Part shown: one piece after another, positions 16,891 to 26,805 of the stretch
How positions within the stretch are numbered: position 1 is the first letter of the stretch
Layout of the letters: each line of letters starts with the position of its first letter
Assembly: GCF_026410255.1 (NCBI RefSeq)
Contig: NZ_JAPMLL010000004.1
Span: forward strand, 62,001-126,000
Source: Xanthomarina sp. F1114
GTDB taxonomy: Bacteria; Bacteroidota; Bacteroidia; Flavobacteriales; Flavobacteriaceae
DNA length: 64,000 nucleotides
Reading direction: 5' to 3'
Notes under the pieces: generated by a model
Seen by the model: the letters and a program-made list of their open reading frames with translations, nothing else
Database searches by the model: none
Told to the model about the DNA's origin: nothing
Made by a program: the position numbers and the translations under genes

Positions 16891-19104
16891 TTAAACTCTA
16901 GATACTTTATCTATACCATTAATTTTTTTCAAGTTATCCATGAGCTTTTTAAGTAAGGTAATGTTTTTTACGACTACATTAATTTTACCTGTAAAAATGC
17001 CGTCATCGCTTTGAAAACTTAAGCTTTTCATGTTAACATGCATATTGGATGAAATAACTTTAGTAATATCATTTACCAGGCCTAAATTATCAATTCCTGA
17101 TAGAATAATCTGTGCCGCAAATTCTTCTTGCGAAGAGTCTATCCATTTAGCTGTCATAATTCTATAGGCATAATTGGATTGTAAGCTTACTGCATTCGGG
17201 CAGTTTTTTTTATGAACTTTTAAGCCATCGTTTATAGTTAAAAATCCAAAAACAGGATCGCCCGGAATAGGATTACAGCAGTTGGCAAATTTGTAATCTA
17301 ATTTTTCTTCTTCTTTTCCAAATACCAGTAAATCGAATTTGGAGGTAATTTCATCTTTATCAATTTCCTCTTTGGTAATAGTTGGTCTTCTGGAAATTTT
17401 ATTTTTAATATAACTCATAAAAGCATTGCTTCTAGATGAAGCAAACTCTTTTAGCATATTATTATCAATAGTTCCAATTCCAATTCTGTAAAATAAATCT
17501 AAACTTGTTTTAAGTTTAAAATAATTTACTAATTCATTAACCGATTTCTCGTTTAAAGTAATTTTTAATTGTTTTAATTTTCTTCTTAAAATTTCCTTTC
17601 CGTCTTCGGCTATTATTTTTTTGTCTTCTTTTAAAGCAGATTTAATTTTACTTCTGGCTTTTGCCGTGGTTGCATAATCTAACCAGTTGGAGTTGGGTTT
17701 GGCACTTTCTGAAGTTAAAATATCTACCCGATCTCCACTTTTTAAAACATGACTAAGTGGAACTAATTTACCATTTACTTTAGCGCCACGAGTTTTCATA
17801 CCCACTTCGGTATGGATGCTAAAAGAAAAATCTAATGGCGTAGCTCCTTTTGGTAAAGATTTTAATTCGCCTTTTGGAGTGAAAACAAATATTTCTTTGG
17901 AATATAAGTTAAGTTTAAATTGCTCAACAAAATCTACTGCATTGGTTTCATGGTTTTCTAATGCTTCTTGTAATCTAGCAATCCAAACATCTAAGCTGTC
18001 ATCTTTTTCGCTTCCTTCTTTATATTTATAATGTGCTGCAAAACCTTTTTCGGCTACTTCGTTCATGCGTTCACTCCTAATTTGAACTTCAACCCAACGG
18101 CCTTTTGGGCCAACAACCGTAATGTGTAATGCTTCGTATCCAGTAGATTTAGGTGAAGAAATCCAATCTCTAAGTCGGGTAGGGTTTGGTCTAAAATGAT
18201 CCGTTACAATTGAATAAATTTTCCAGGCTAGGAACTTTTCGTTTTCCGGTTCACTTTTATAAATAATCCTTACAGCAAACTTGTCGTAAACCTCATCGAA
18301 AGTTACACCTTGATTTTGCATTTTTCTCCTAATAGAAAAAATAGATTTAGGTCTTCCTTTTATTTCATATTCTAAATTTTCTTTATCTAAGGTTGTTTTT
18401 ATAACTCCTGTAAACTCGTTTATATATTCGTCTTGTTCTTCTTTGCTGTCTTTTATTTTAGTTAAAATATCGTGATATACTTCTGGTTCGGTATATTTTA
18501 AACCTAAATCTTCCAGCTCGGTTTTTATATTATAAAGTCCGATTCTATGAGCTAGTGGTGCATAAATATAAAGTGTTTCGGAAGCAATTTTAACTTGTTT
18601 ATCAGAACGCATAGACTCCATGGTCTGCATGTTATGAAGCCGGTCTGCAATCTTTATGATAATTACCCTAACATCATCGTTTAATGTTAAGAGCATTCGT
18701 CTAAAGTTTTCAGCTTGAAGAGACACGTCCATTTCTGTATCTAACGATGAAATTTTAGTTAAGCCATCCACGATTTTTGCTACGGTTTCACCAAATAACT
18801 GTTCGATATCTGCTATAGAATAATCTTCGTTGTCTTCAACTACATCATGAAGCAAAGCAGCAGCAATGGACGTTGCATCCATACCAATTTCCTGAGCTAC
18901 AATTTTAGCCACAGCAATAGGATGGAAAATATAAGCTTCTCCAGATTTTCTGCGCTGTTCTTTATGTGCATCTACAGCCACATCGAAGGCTTTTCGAATA
19001 AGTTTTTTATCCTCGTCTGAAAGTGTTCTATAACTTACGCGAAGTAATTCTTTATAAGCCTTGGCAATTGCAACATTTTCTTTTTCTAGCTCTAGTTCTG
19101 TCAT
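16891..19104 (-). CDS. spoT: Bifunctional (p)ppGpp synthetase/hydrolase, RelA/SpoT family
   Basis: 737 residues with all four domains. HD hydrolase (about 45-200): YIFHPIAVA and LLHDVVEDN carry the metal-binding His/Asp, so hydrolysis should be active. Synthetase (about 245-355): GRPKSIFSIRRKM, EVYDKFAVRIIY with the catalytic Asp, WISSPKSTGYEALH G-loop, and EVQIR with the catalytic Glu, so synthesis should be active too. TGS (about 400-465, FTPKGELKSLPKGATPLDF) and a C-terminal ACT domain (about 660-737). Makes and degrades the stringent-response alarmone. A single long Rel/SpoT is usual in Bacteroidota. A -7 element lies at 19130. Confidence 0.96.
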   Translation of the reverse strand: MTELELEKENVAIAKAYKELLRVSYRTLSDEDKKLIRKAFDVAVDAHKEQRRKSGEAYIFHPIAVAKIVAQEIGMDATSIAAALLHDVVEDNEDYSIADIEQLFGETVAKIVDGLTKISSLDTEMDVSLQAENFRRMLLTLNDDVRVIIIKIADRLHNMQTMESMRSDKQVKIASETLYIYAPLAHRIGLYNIKTELEDLGLKYTEPEVYHDILTKIKDSKEEQDEYINEFTGVIKTTLDKENLEYEIKGRPKSIFSIRRKMQNQGVTFDEVYDKFAVRIIYKSEPENEKFLAWKIYSIVTDHFRPNPTRLRDWISSPKSTGYEALHITVVGPKGRWVEVQIRSERMNEVAEKGFAAHYKYKEGSEKDDSLDVWIARLQEALENHETNAVDFVEQFKLNLYSKEIFVFTPKGELKSLPKGATPLDFSFSIHTEVGMKTRGAKVNGKLVPLSHVLKSGDRVDILTSESAKPNSNWLDYATTAKARSKIKSALKEDKKIIAEDGKEILRRKLKQLKITLNEKSVNELVNYFKLKTSLDLFYRIGIGTIDNNMLKEFASSRSNAFMSYIKNKISRRPTITKEEIDKDEITSKFDLLVFGKEEEKLDYKFANCCNPIPGDPVFGFLTINDGLKVHKKNCPNAVSLQSNYAYRIMTAKWIDSSQEEFAAQIILSGIDNLGLVNDITKVISSNMHVNMKSLSFQSDDGIFTGKINVVVKNITLLKKLMDNLKKINGIDKVSRV

Positions 19105-19129
19105 AAATTTAAAAATAGTATAAAGGAAA

Positions 19130-19137
19130 CAAATTTA
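19130..19137 (-). promoter_or_regulatory. -7 promoter element of spoT
   Basis: Reads TAAATTTG on the minus strand, perfect TAnnTTTG, 25 bases before the spoT ATG. Confidence 0.6.
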
Positions 19138-19266
19138 CAACCCTTTTCTACTTAAAATAAATGGTGCCACGAAGTTTTAAAATGGGTGTATTTTATATAA
19201 ATATAAGATGTTTCCCGATTTTATGACATTTAAAACTAAAAATATTTTATTAAATTAATTGTAGAC

Positions 19267-20499
19267 CTATAATTTTAAATTTCTAATCCTTTCCAAGAGG
19301 GTAGGATGTGAATAATGCATAAAAACATATGCCTTATGTGGTGTTAAATTGCTCAAACTATTTTTTGATAGCTTTTTAAGTGATGTAATTAAAGGCTCTG
19401 CTTTATACGTAGTTTTGGCATAATTATCTGCCTGATATTCGAAGGCTCTGGAAAACCAATTCATAATTAGGCTGGTTACTTCGGATATAGGCGCATAAAG
19501 TAATCCGAAGGCAATTAAACCTATGTGAAAACTTGGAGTGTTTACACCCAAAGCATTTGAAAGCAGAGGGTTTGATATAAAAATTGACAAGATATAAAGT
19601 GTTAATCCCGTAAGTAAAACGGAAGCAAATAGATTAAATACGATGTGCTTTTTCTTATAATGGCCAACTTCGTGAGCAAGAACTGCTACTATTTCTTCAT
19701 CTTCTAAATCGTTAATCAGGGTATCGTAAAGTGTGACACGTTTTTCACTTCCAAATCCAGAAAAATAAGCATTGGCTTTGGTGCTTCGTTTGGACCCATC
19801 GATTACAAATATTTTATCTAATTTAAAACCGACAGTCTTAGCATAATTAGAAATCTTATTGCGTAATTCTCCTTCTTCTAAGGGTGTCTGTTTGTTGAAT
19901 AAAGGCACAATTAATTTGGCGTAAAACATGTTCATAACTATTGTGAAAGCTGTAACTAATGCCCAGGCGTACAACCAGAAATCATCTCCAGAAAACTGAT
20001 AAAACCAGATAATAAGTGCCAAAATACTACCGCCTACAACAGCTAACATGAGCCAGCCTTTTATTTTGTCTAATATAAAAGTCTTTTTTGTGGTTTTATT
20101 AAACCCAAATTTTTCCTCAATAACAAAGGTTTTATAGTAGGAGAATGGTGTTGAAAGAATATCGCTACCAATCATAATAATTCCAAAGAAAACTAGTGCA
20201 ATAATAATAGGGTTTTCTGAATAGTTTCTGGCCATATTGTCAACAAATTCAAAACCGTCAAAAATTAAAAAAGCAAGAGTTAAAATAATTGAAAAGCTAG
20301 ACGTAAGTAATCCAAATTTATAATTTGTTTTTTTGTAGGCTTGAGATTTTTTGTATTCCGTGTCATCATAAACATCTTGAAGCTCTTGCGGAACTTCATC
20401 ATTAAAATGTTTTGCATTTAAAGCATCAAGGATTTTATCAATAACAAAATTGATAATAATTATGGCTATGATGATATAGAATAGAGTAGTAGAGGTCAT
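19267..20499 (-). CDS. M48 family metalloprotease (Ste24/CAAX prenyl protease 1-like)
   Basis: 410 residues, seven or so membrane segments. The N-terminal M48_N region (about 1-205) holds four to five helices. The zinc site HEVGH is at H276-E277-H280, and the third ligand is the Glu of SRAFEYQADNYA (about 355). C-terminal HYSHPTLLERIRNL matches the family. Eukaryotic Ste24 cleaves prenylated proteins; bacterial members act as membrane quality-control proteases, which is the more likely role here. Five bases downstream of the RNA methyltransferase gene, so expressed with it. Confidence 0.92.
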   Translation of the reverse strand: MTSTTLFYIIIAIIIINFVIDKILDALNAKHFNDEVPQELQDVYDDTEYKKSQAYKKTNYKFGLLTSSFSIILTLAFLIFDGFEFVDNMARNYSENPIIIALVFFGIIMIGSDILSTPFSYYKTFVIEEKFGFNKTTKKTFILDKIKGWLMLAVVGGSILALIIWFYQFSGDDFWLYAWALVTAFTIVMNMFYAKLIVPLFNKQTPLEEGELRNKISNYAKTVGFKLDKIFVIDGSKRSTKANAYFSGFGSEKRVTLYDTLINDLEDEEIVAVLAHEVGHYKKKHIVFNLFASVLLTGLTLYILSIFISNPLLSNALGVNTPSFHIGLIAFGLLYAPISEVTSLIMNWFSRAFEYQADNYAKTTYKAEPLITSLKKLSKNSLSNLTPHKAYVFMHYSHPTLLERIRNLKL

Positions 20500-20504
20500 T
20501 CAGT

Positions 20505-21302
20505 TTATTTAAAATTGCGTTGTCTTTTGGCTTCAAAAATAAGAATTCCAGCTGCAACAGATACATTCATAGAATCTATTTCACCTTGCATAGGAATAAT
20601 TATGTTTTGTGACGAATTGTTTAGCCATTCTGTGCTTAATCCAGTGGCCTCCGTACCAACTACTATAGCTGTTGGTTTTGTATAATCTTGAGTGTGGTAA
20701 GAAACTGATGCTTGTAGGGCAGCACAATAGATAAAAAAGTTGTTTTCTTTTAAAAATTGAATAATTTCTTTGGTACTTCCGGTTGCAATCTGATTTGTAA
20801 ATACACAACCTACGCTAGAACGAATAATGTTCGGGTTATATAAATCGGTTTTTGGATTAGCTATTATAACAGCATCTACATTTGCTGCATCTGCAGTACG
20901 TAATAAGGCTCCAATATTTCCTGGTTTTTCAGGAGCTTCGGCAACTAAAATTAAGGGGTTCTTAGTTTTAAATTCCAAGTTTTTTAATGTAAATTCCTTG
21001 GTTTTAGTTACTGCAATAAGACCTTCTGTTGTTTCTCTATAGGCTAATTTTTGATAGACGTCTTTAGAGATTTCTATGATGTTAGTTTGGGAATTAGCCA
21101 ACTCTTTTGTTTGAGTTTCTGAAAATAATTCAGGGCAAAATAAAAGGGTATCAATAAAATAATTTCCTTTTATTGCTAAACTAATTTCTCGAATTCCTTC
21201 AATTAAAAAGAGTCCAGAGGTTTTTCGCTCTCTTGATTTTTCCTTTAATTTTAAAAGTGATTTTATATAAGGATTTTGCGTGCTTACTATAACTTTATTC
21301 AT
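20505..21302 (-). CDS. TrmH/SpoU-type RNA 2'-O-methyltransferase
   Basis: 265 residues. N-terminal substrate-binding domain (NPYIKSLLKLKEKSRERKTSGLFLIEG, about 10-37), then the knotted SPOUT methylase domain: LVAEAPEKPGNIGALLRTADAANVDAVI (about 119-146, motif 1 with N and R), VVGTEATGLSTEWL (motif 2) and IIPMQGEIDSMNVSVAAGILIFEA (motif 3). Uses S-adenosylmethionine to methylate a ribose in rRNA or tRNA; which RNA cannot be told. The -7 element ends only four bases before the ATG, predicting a leaderless mRNA. First gene of a two-gene unit with the M48 protease. Confidence 0.92.
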   Translation of the reverse strand: MNKVIVSTQNPYIKSLLKLKEKSRERKTSGLFLIEGIREISLAIKGNYFIDTLLFCPELFSETQTKELANSQTNIIEISKDVYQKLAYRETTEGLIAVTKTKEFTLKNLEFKTKNPLILVAEAPEKPGNIGALLRTADAANVDAVIIANPKTDLYNPNIIRSSVGCVFTNQIATGSTKEIIQFLKENNFFIYCAALQASVSYHTQDYTKPTAIVVGTEATGLSTEWLNNSSQNIIIPMQGEIDSMNVSVAAGILIFEAKRQRNFK

Positions 21303-21306
21303 GATG

Positions 21307-21314
21307 CAAAAATA
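21307..21314 (-). promoter_or_regulatory. -7 promoter element of the SpoU-type methylase, predicting a leaderless mRNA
   Basis: Reads TATTTTTG on the minus strand, perfect TAnnTTTG, with only CATC between it and the ATG at 21302. The transcription start should fall on or next to the start codon. Confidence 0.65.
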
Positions 21315-21327
21315 GAATATCTAAATT

Positions 21328-21358
21328 AAAAAGCTTCAGAATTATTCTGAAGCTTTTT
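21328..21358 (-). terminator. Terminator after the amidohydrolase pair
   Basis: AGCTTCAGAA pairs perfectly with TTCTGAAGCT over a three-base loop, flanked by A and T runs; it lies between the stop of the 436-residue amidohydrolase and the methylase promoter. Confidence 0.8.
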
Positions 21359-21362
21359 CTGT

Positions 21363-22673
21363 TTACTGATTCTTATATTTTTCCGAATAACGTTCATAGA
21401 GTTCGGTTTGGTGGGTTTCCAAACTAATGTCCCTACCTTGAATAAAAGCTTTGCTTAATTTGTTTGTTCGCATATCTAAAGCATCTCCTTCGCTGATAAA
21501 GAGAGTTGCATCTTTTCCTGTTTCTAAAGTGCCACAAATATCATCAATGCCAAGAATTTTTGCTGTATTACTAGTAATAAGTTTTAAAGCTTCCTCTTTA
21601 TCCAATCCATAAGCAGCACAAGTTCCAGCATAGAATGGAAGGTTTCTAGAATTCATGCGTTCCATTTGTCCACCATTAACTTGTAGAGCTACTAGAATAC
21701 CATTATCCACAAGAGTTTTCGCCATTTTATAAGGTAAGTCGTAATCTTGATCATCGCTTGTTGGCCTGGAGTGAACACGTTTAAGTATTACAGGAATATT
21801 GTTCTGTTTTAAAATGCCTGTTACTTTGTAGGCTTCATAACCACCAACAATAACCATGTCTTTTATGTTATTTTTTTTAGTAAATTCAACAGCGTCGGTT
21901 ATTCCTTTAGCATTATCTACATGAATATATAATTTTTTAGAACCCATAATAATACCTTGTAAAGCTTCAAAAGGCAAGTGTTTTGTTTGTTTTTCCCCTT
22001 TTAAATATGCTTTGCCTTGTTCCAAATAATCTGTGAGTTCTTCTATTTGTGTGATATAATCTTTATTTGGTTTTAAAGTAGAAGGTTCGCCCAGCCACCA
22101 TTTGCCTTTAGTATAAGGATTTGGCCAATTTATATGTACACCATCGTCTGTTTTTAGGGCAGCATCTTCCCAATTCCATGCATCAAATTGTACAATGGAT
22201 GAGGTTCCTGCAATGCGTCCACCTTGAGGAGTTATTTGTCCAATTAATACGCCGTTTGGTCTCATGGATTCCACAACTTTAGATTCAGTATTATAGGCAA
22301 TTAAGCTTCTAATATGAGGATTCATACTTCCCACTTCATCATTATCTTGTGTAGCACGGACAGAATCAATTTCACCTAAACCAAGTGTGGAGTTTGGTAC
22401 AATAAATCCTGGATAAACATGTTGGCCATCTGCGTTTATAACTTCCATATTGGACATGTCTATTTTAGAAGTAGTCGCATTGGCAACGAGCTCGATTTTT
22501 CCGTCTTTTAAAACAATAATACTGTTGTTTATTACTTGTCCGTTACCAATATGAGCGGTTGCGCCAATAATACAAATGTCTTGTACTTGTTTAGGAGCTG
22601 GAGTTTGTTGCGCTGAAATTATTGTAGTACACAATAAAAAAGCAGTTAAAATGTATATAAATGATTTTTTCAT
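21363..22673 (-). CDS. Secreted amidohydrolase-fold protein with a degenerate metal site
   Basis: 436 residues, signal peptide 1-21 (ending ISAQ). The fold is amidohydrolase (composite beta sandwich plus barrel): IGNGQVINNSIIVLKDGKI and the C-terminal AKILGIDDICGTLETGKDATLFISEGDAL. Where active members have the HxH zinc motif after the first strand, this protein has YPGFIVPNSTLGL, and the late Asp position reads LVALQVNGGQ, so zinc binding and hydrolysis look lost. It lies 11 bases after the 992-residue amidohydrolase, so the two are co-expressed and may form a complex in the periplasm. Confidence 0.85.
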   Translation of the reverse strand: MKKSFIYILTAFLLCTTIISAQQTPAPKQVQDICIIGATAHIGNGQVINNSIIVLKDGKIELVANATTSKIDMSNMEVINADGQHVYPGFIVPNSTLGLGEIDSVRATQDNDEVGSMNPHIRSLIAYNTESKVVESMRPNGVLIGQITPQGGRIAGTSSIVQFDAWNWEDAALKTDDGVHINWPNPYTKGKWWLGEPSTLKPNKDYITQIEELTDYLEQGKAYLKGEKQTKHLPFEALQGIIMGSKKLYIHVDNAKGITDAVEFTKKNNIKDMVIVGGYEAYKVTGILKQNNIPVILKRVHSRPTSDDQDYDLPYKMAKTLVDNGILVALQVNGGQMERMNSRNLPFYAGTCAAYGLDKEEALKLITSNTAKILGIDDICGTLETGKDATLFISEGDALDMRTNKLSKAFIQGRDISLETHQTELYERYSEKYKNQ

Positions 22674-22684
22674 CTTTTTAATTT

Positions 22685-25663
22685 TTAATGTGTATGACCT
22701 TCAACAGTATCACAGTGAAATGTTTGTTTTTCTTTTTTCTTAACAGGAACTGTTTTTAGTCCTTTATTTTTTGCCTGAAGCATCATATTAGTGAGTTCGT
22801 TTTTTTCTTGTTTCATCTCACGTCTTAATTGTTTATCTCTTTCTATATCAAAATAGGTGATACCATCAATCAATGTTTTCTCAGCCTTGGCGTAGATAGA
22901 TAAAGGGTTATGGCTCCATAATACTACATCCGCATCTTTTCCAACTTTAATACTTCCAACTCTATCGTCAATATGTAGTAATTTTGCCGGATTAAGGGTT
23001 ACAAACTTCCAGGCATCTTCTTCGCTAACGTCTCCGTATTTAACAGATTTTGCAGCTTCTTGATTTAATCTTCTAGACATTTCTGGATCATCACTATTAA
23101 TAGCAACTGTAATCCCAGCATTGTGCATAATTGCAGCATTATATGGGATGGCGTCGTTAACCTCGTACTTGTAAGCCCACCAATCGCTAAAAGTAGAGCC
23201 ACCAACACCGTGTTCTTTCATTTTGTCGGCAAGTTTATATCCTTCCAAAATATGTGTAAAGGTGTTTATATTAAAATCAAATTGATCAGCGACCTTCATC
23301 AGCATATTTATTTCACTTTGTACGTAAGAGTGACAACTAATAAAGCGTTCTTCATTTAATATTTCGACAAGTGTTTCCAGCTCCAGGTCTTTTCTATAAG
23401 GTTTGCCACTTTTTTTAAGTGTTTCGTATTCTTTAGCTCTTGTAAAATAATCGATGTAAACTTGTTCCACACCCATTCTTGTTTGAGGAAAACGTATATT
23501 AGCATGGCGACCCCAATTGGATTGTTTGACATTTTCTCCAAGAGCAAACTTGATGAATTTTGGACTGTCTGTATAGATTAAGTTATTTGCTGTTTCTCCC
23601 CATTTTAATTTTATAACTGCCGAGCGACCACCAATGGGATTAGCTGAACCATGAAGTATTTGAATAGACGTAACACCACCAGCAAGGTTGCGATAAATAC
23701 TTACATCTTCAGCGTCTATAACGTCCTCGATTGTAACTTCTGAAGATGCATTTTGTCCTGCCTCATTGACTGCTGAGGTTGCAATATGCGAATGCTCATC
23801 AATTATTCCAGATGTTAGATGCTTTCCTGTGGCATCTACTACTATGGCATTATTTTCGTTTAAATTGTTTCCTATTTTTGCAATTTTCCCGTTTTTAATT
23901 AAAACATCGGTCTCATTTAAGATTCCTTCTTGCTCATTAGTCCAAACGGTAGCATTTTTAAATAAAATGGTTTCTTGTTTAGGCATTGTTTTAAAACCAT
24001 ACGCTTCATTTGGATAATTAACAGGAATGAAAACTGGTGCATCTTTCTTGGTTTCTTTTTTATCTTTTGAGGTTGAATCTGTCTTTTCTATTTTCTTTGC
24101 GGAGAATGTGGTTTCATTTCCATTGGGTAAAAATGCCTTTCCCTTTATAGAATTGATATTTGAAATTTTTGATGTTAACCTGACATAATTTTGTTTCGTG
24201 GTATCAATATTAGAGAATGTAAGATTTAGCCAATTGTCTTGAAAAGAAATTTTTGAACCTAAGGTTTTCTCATTGGCTTTTACGGTCGATTTTAATTTTT
24301 CCATTTTCCCAGAAACATTTAAATCGTATGTGTTTCCGGCAAGTGAAATGCTATAATCTCCACGAATATCTTTGGTTGTCATAGAGGTGATTTCATATTT
24401 CTCACCTTTTACCCAGTTTTCATAAAGCGTGACATCTTTTTCGAAAATATCTCCAGAAGTAATTAAAAAATTAGCGTACGTCCCATCTTTTAAAGATCCA
24501 ATTTGGTTTTGCTTCCCTAATATTTCTGCAGGAACAGTTGTAAGAGCTTCTAAGGCCATGGTTTTATCTAAACCGCGTTCAATAGCTTTTAAAAGATTTG
24601 GCATAAACTCTTTAGGCTCCTTTAATCCTTTTAAAGTAAGAGTAAACTTGATGTTGTTCTCTGCCAATATTTTAGGATTTGAAGGCTTTTGATTCCATTC
24701 TCGTAAATCTGATAAATTAGCTGCTTCCGCAATAAACGGATCTTCCATATCAAAAGCTGCAGGAAAATCTATTGGAATAATAAATGTAGCTTGTGTTTCT
24801 TTAATGGCATCGATGCGTTCGTATTCATCACCTCCACCAACAATTACAAACTGCGTATTAATTTCGTCTCCAACTTTATCAAAGCGTAAAGCATTGACTT
24901 TACTTCCGGCATCTATTATTTGAACTAAAGATTTATTTGTATTATAAGCTTCAAGGGTTCTATCCGTTACTTTAGAATGACCATTTGCATACCACTCTGC
25001 ATCGTAATTTACTTGACGTAATAAAGCCATGGTTCCCATTAAAGACGTAGGATAAGACTGTCTGGATTGTACACTTTTTTTTGTTGAATAATATTGAGCA
25101 GAGCGATTATCTAATATCCTGGAAGCATCACCGCTATTAGGTGTTAAAGCTATTAAAGTACCGGTTCCTCTAATAATGCCATCTGGAATATGAGTGTTGA
25201 TAACACCAAAGCCTGCTTTACGTAAATTATTTGCTTCTTTTTGGTTGTATTTAAAATGTTCTATAGCATTTTGTTCCGAACGGATATGGTCGTTCCAATA
25301 AAAACCTTCACGATTTGAATCGTATTGTGGACTATTAGATTTTGCTGCTGCCTGAGGCTTTTCTAATCCGAAGTTTGAATAAATATCTATAAACGACGGA
25401 TAAATGGTTTTGTTAGAAGCGTCTATAATGACGGCGTTTTTAGGAATTGAAACTGAAATTCCTGTTGAAACAACTTTGCCATCTTTAATTAGCAATGTAG
25501 CATTTTCAATAACCTGATTAGGAGTTATATAAATTTTAGCATTGGTAATAGCTGTGTAATTAGTGTTCGTTGTGTGTACACCATCATTTTTCGGAAAATA
25601 CTCTTGTGCATAAGTGCTAATATAGCCCAATAACAGTACAAGAATGGAGAACTTTTTTATCAT
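22685..25663 (-). CDS. Large secreted two-module amidohydrolase
   Basis: 992 residues, signal peptide 1-19 (ending STYAQ). The first half (about 30-430) is an amidohydrolase-like module without the zinc motif: it reads YPSFIDIYSNFGLEK where HxH is expected. A beta-rich linker follows (about 430-570). The second half (about 570-960) is complete: HLTSGIIDEHSHIATSA gives HxH, ERFISCHSYVQ and ITHILEGY supply further His, and VAINSDDPEM gives the catalytic Asp. C-terminal tail is Lys/His-rich (TFHCDTVEGHTH). Probably a periplasmic hydrolase or isomerase of cyclic amides or peptides, substrate unknown. A -7-like TATTTTTA lies upstream. Co-transcribed with the smaller inactive-looking partner. Confidence 0.88.
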   Translation of the reverse strand: MIKKFSILVLLLGYISTYAQEYFPKNDGVHTTNTNYTAITNAKIYITPNQVIENATLLIKDGKVVSTGISVSIPKNAVIIDASNKTIYPSFIDIYSNFGLEKPQAAAKSNSPQYDSNREGFYWNDHIRSEQNAIEHFKYNQKEANNLRKAGFGVINTHIPDGIIRGTGTLIALTPNSGDASRILDNRSAQYYSTKKSVQSRQSYPTSLMGTMALLRQVNYDAEWYANGHSKVTDRTLEAYNTNKSLVQIIDAGSKVNALRFDKVGDEINTQFVIVGGGDEYERIDAIKETQATFIIPIDFPAAFDMEDPFIAEAANLSDLREWNQKPSNPKILAENNIKFTLTLKGLKEPKEFMPNLLKAIERGLDKTMALEALTTVPAEILGKQNQIGSLKDGTYANFLITSGDIFEKDVTLYENWVKGEKYEITSMTTKDIRGDYSISLAGNTYDLNVSGKMEKLKSTVKANEKTLGSKISFQDNWLNLTFSNIDTTKQNYVRLTSKISNINSIKGKAFLPNGNETTFSAKKIEKTDSTSKDKKETKKDAPVFIPVNYPNEAYGFKTMPKQETILFKNATVWTNEQEGILNETDVLIKNGKIAKIGNNLNENNAIVVDATGKHLTSGIIDEHSHIATSAVNEAGQNASSEVTIEDVIDAEDVSIYRNLAGGVTSIQILHGSANPIGGRSAVIKLKWGETANNLIYTDSPKFIKFALGENVKQSNWGRHANIRFPQTRMGVEQVYIDYFTRAKEYETLKKSGKPYRKDLELETLVEILNEERFISCHSYVQSEINMLMKVADQFDFNINTFTHILEGYKLADKMKEHGVGGSTFSDWWAYKYEVNDAIPYNAAIMHNAGITVAINSDDPEMSRRLNQEAAKSVKYGDVSEEDAWKFVTLNPAKLLHIDDRVGSIKVGKDADVVLWSHNPLSIYAKAEKTLIDGITYFDIERDKQLRREMKQEKNELTNMMLQAKNKGLKTVPVKKKEKQTFHCDTVEGHTH

Positions 25664-25730
25664 TTAGGATTGAATAATTGGTAAGTTTCTAAAAATAGAA
25701 AATATTGATTGAGAAATTTAAATTTAAGAA

Positions 25731-26801
25731 TTATTTAACGTGATTCGTTTCAAAATAATTCACAATTAGAGCCACCACATAGCTATAGCTTTTCATACCG
25801 TCTTTTTGATTATTGGCTATTAAATAACTGTTGTATGTGCTTTTAAATAATGGTTCGGCAGGATTTTGATAACTGTCCCAAAAATCTTGGACTTCCTGAT
25901 AGTTTTTTAAAATACCTTTATTTATGGTTTTTAAGGTGTCAAAATATAAATTGGTATCCCGTTTGTAGATCTCCAATAAACAGTGTTTTAATAAGAATGT
26001 ATAACCACTATAATTAAAATAAACATCTGGATGATTAATAGCTGCTAAACCCCCAATAAAATTAGCCTCGTTCTCTTTAGCATAACCTAATTGATGGGCC
26101 ACCTCATGCGAACCAACTACTGGAAATCTATAAGAAACAATTAGCCCATTAATTTGTGCTTCGTTGGTTAAAGGGTTTAAATACCCACTAAAACCCATAT
26201 AAGTTAATGGTAAACTAAATAATGATTTTTTAATACTTTTTGGATGGTATTCTAAATGTGGAAATTCTTTTTCTAAAGCTTTATATCCTTTAGGAATTAG
26301 AGAAATAATCTCATTCTTACTATATGGTAAATCTATTTTTACGGTATCGTTTTTAACTAGTTTTAAGTGAAGCGCGTTTGATTTTTCTATTAATTTTTTA
26401 GTCACAGAAATAAGTTGCTCGTTGGAGTAATCAGCTTCTAAATTTAAGTTTTTATGTAAAGGCATTCTGTGATAATTCATGGCCCAAAACAAGTGAAATG
26501 CAAAGTATATAATTGAAACAGCAGCAAACACATCAATCAACCAATGTTTGGTGTCTTTTATTACACGTCTTCTATTTAAAATAAGCCATCTTATTATATA
26601 GATTATGGCAAAACCATAAACTAGATCTCCAAATGAGAAAGGTATCCAACCTAAAGTAAAACGAAAAAAGCTAGAAATAATAGGGTAAATTCTCAGGCTG
26701 TAATAGGTTTCTACAACTTCTGGAAACTGCTTTAATAATTTCACTATTAGAAATAATGGAATTATGGAAAAAGCTATATACGGTTTTGGGTTTTTAAGCA
26801 T
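25731..26801 (-). CDS. DUF3810 family membrane-bound putative metalloprotease
   Basis: 356 residues. Three N-terminal membrane segments (about 7-25, 52-75, 92-113), then an extracytoplasmic domain with RFPVVGSHEVAHQLGYAKENEANFIG near 225-250: HEVAHQ followed by ENEANF gives a gluzincin-like HExxH plus downstream Glu. DUF3810 is common in Bacteroidota; a peptidase role is inferred from that motif only. The -7 element TATTTTTG ends four bases before the ATG (leaderless), divergent from pepD. Confidence 0.85.
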   Translation of the reverse strand: MLKNPKPYIAFSIIPLFLIVKLLKQFPEVVETYYSLRIYPIISSFFRFTLGWIPFSFGDLVYGFAIIYIIRWLILNRRRVIKDTKHWLIDVFAAVSIIYFAFHLFWAMNYHRMPLHKNLNLEADYSNEQLISVTKKLIEKSNALHLKLVKNDTVKIDLPYSKNEIISLIPKGYKALEKEFPHLEYHPKSIKKSLFSLPLTYMGFSGYLNPLTNEAQINGLIVSYRFPVVGSHEVAHQLGYAKENEANFIGGLAAINHPDVYFNYSGYTFLLKHCLLEIYKRDTNLYFDTLKTINKGILKNYQEVQDFWDSYQNPAEPLFKSTYNSYLIANNQKDGMKSYSYVVALIVNYFETNHVK

Positions 26802-26805
26802 CTTT

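Noticed and set aside
20581-20808. 75-codon minus-strand frame overlapping the SpoU methylase
   Set aside because: It is an alternative frame within a well-supported methyltransferase gene and shows no family features.
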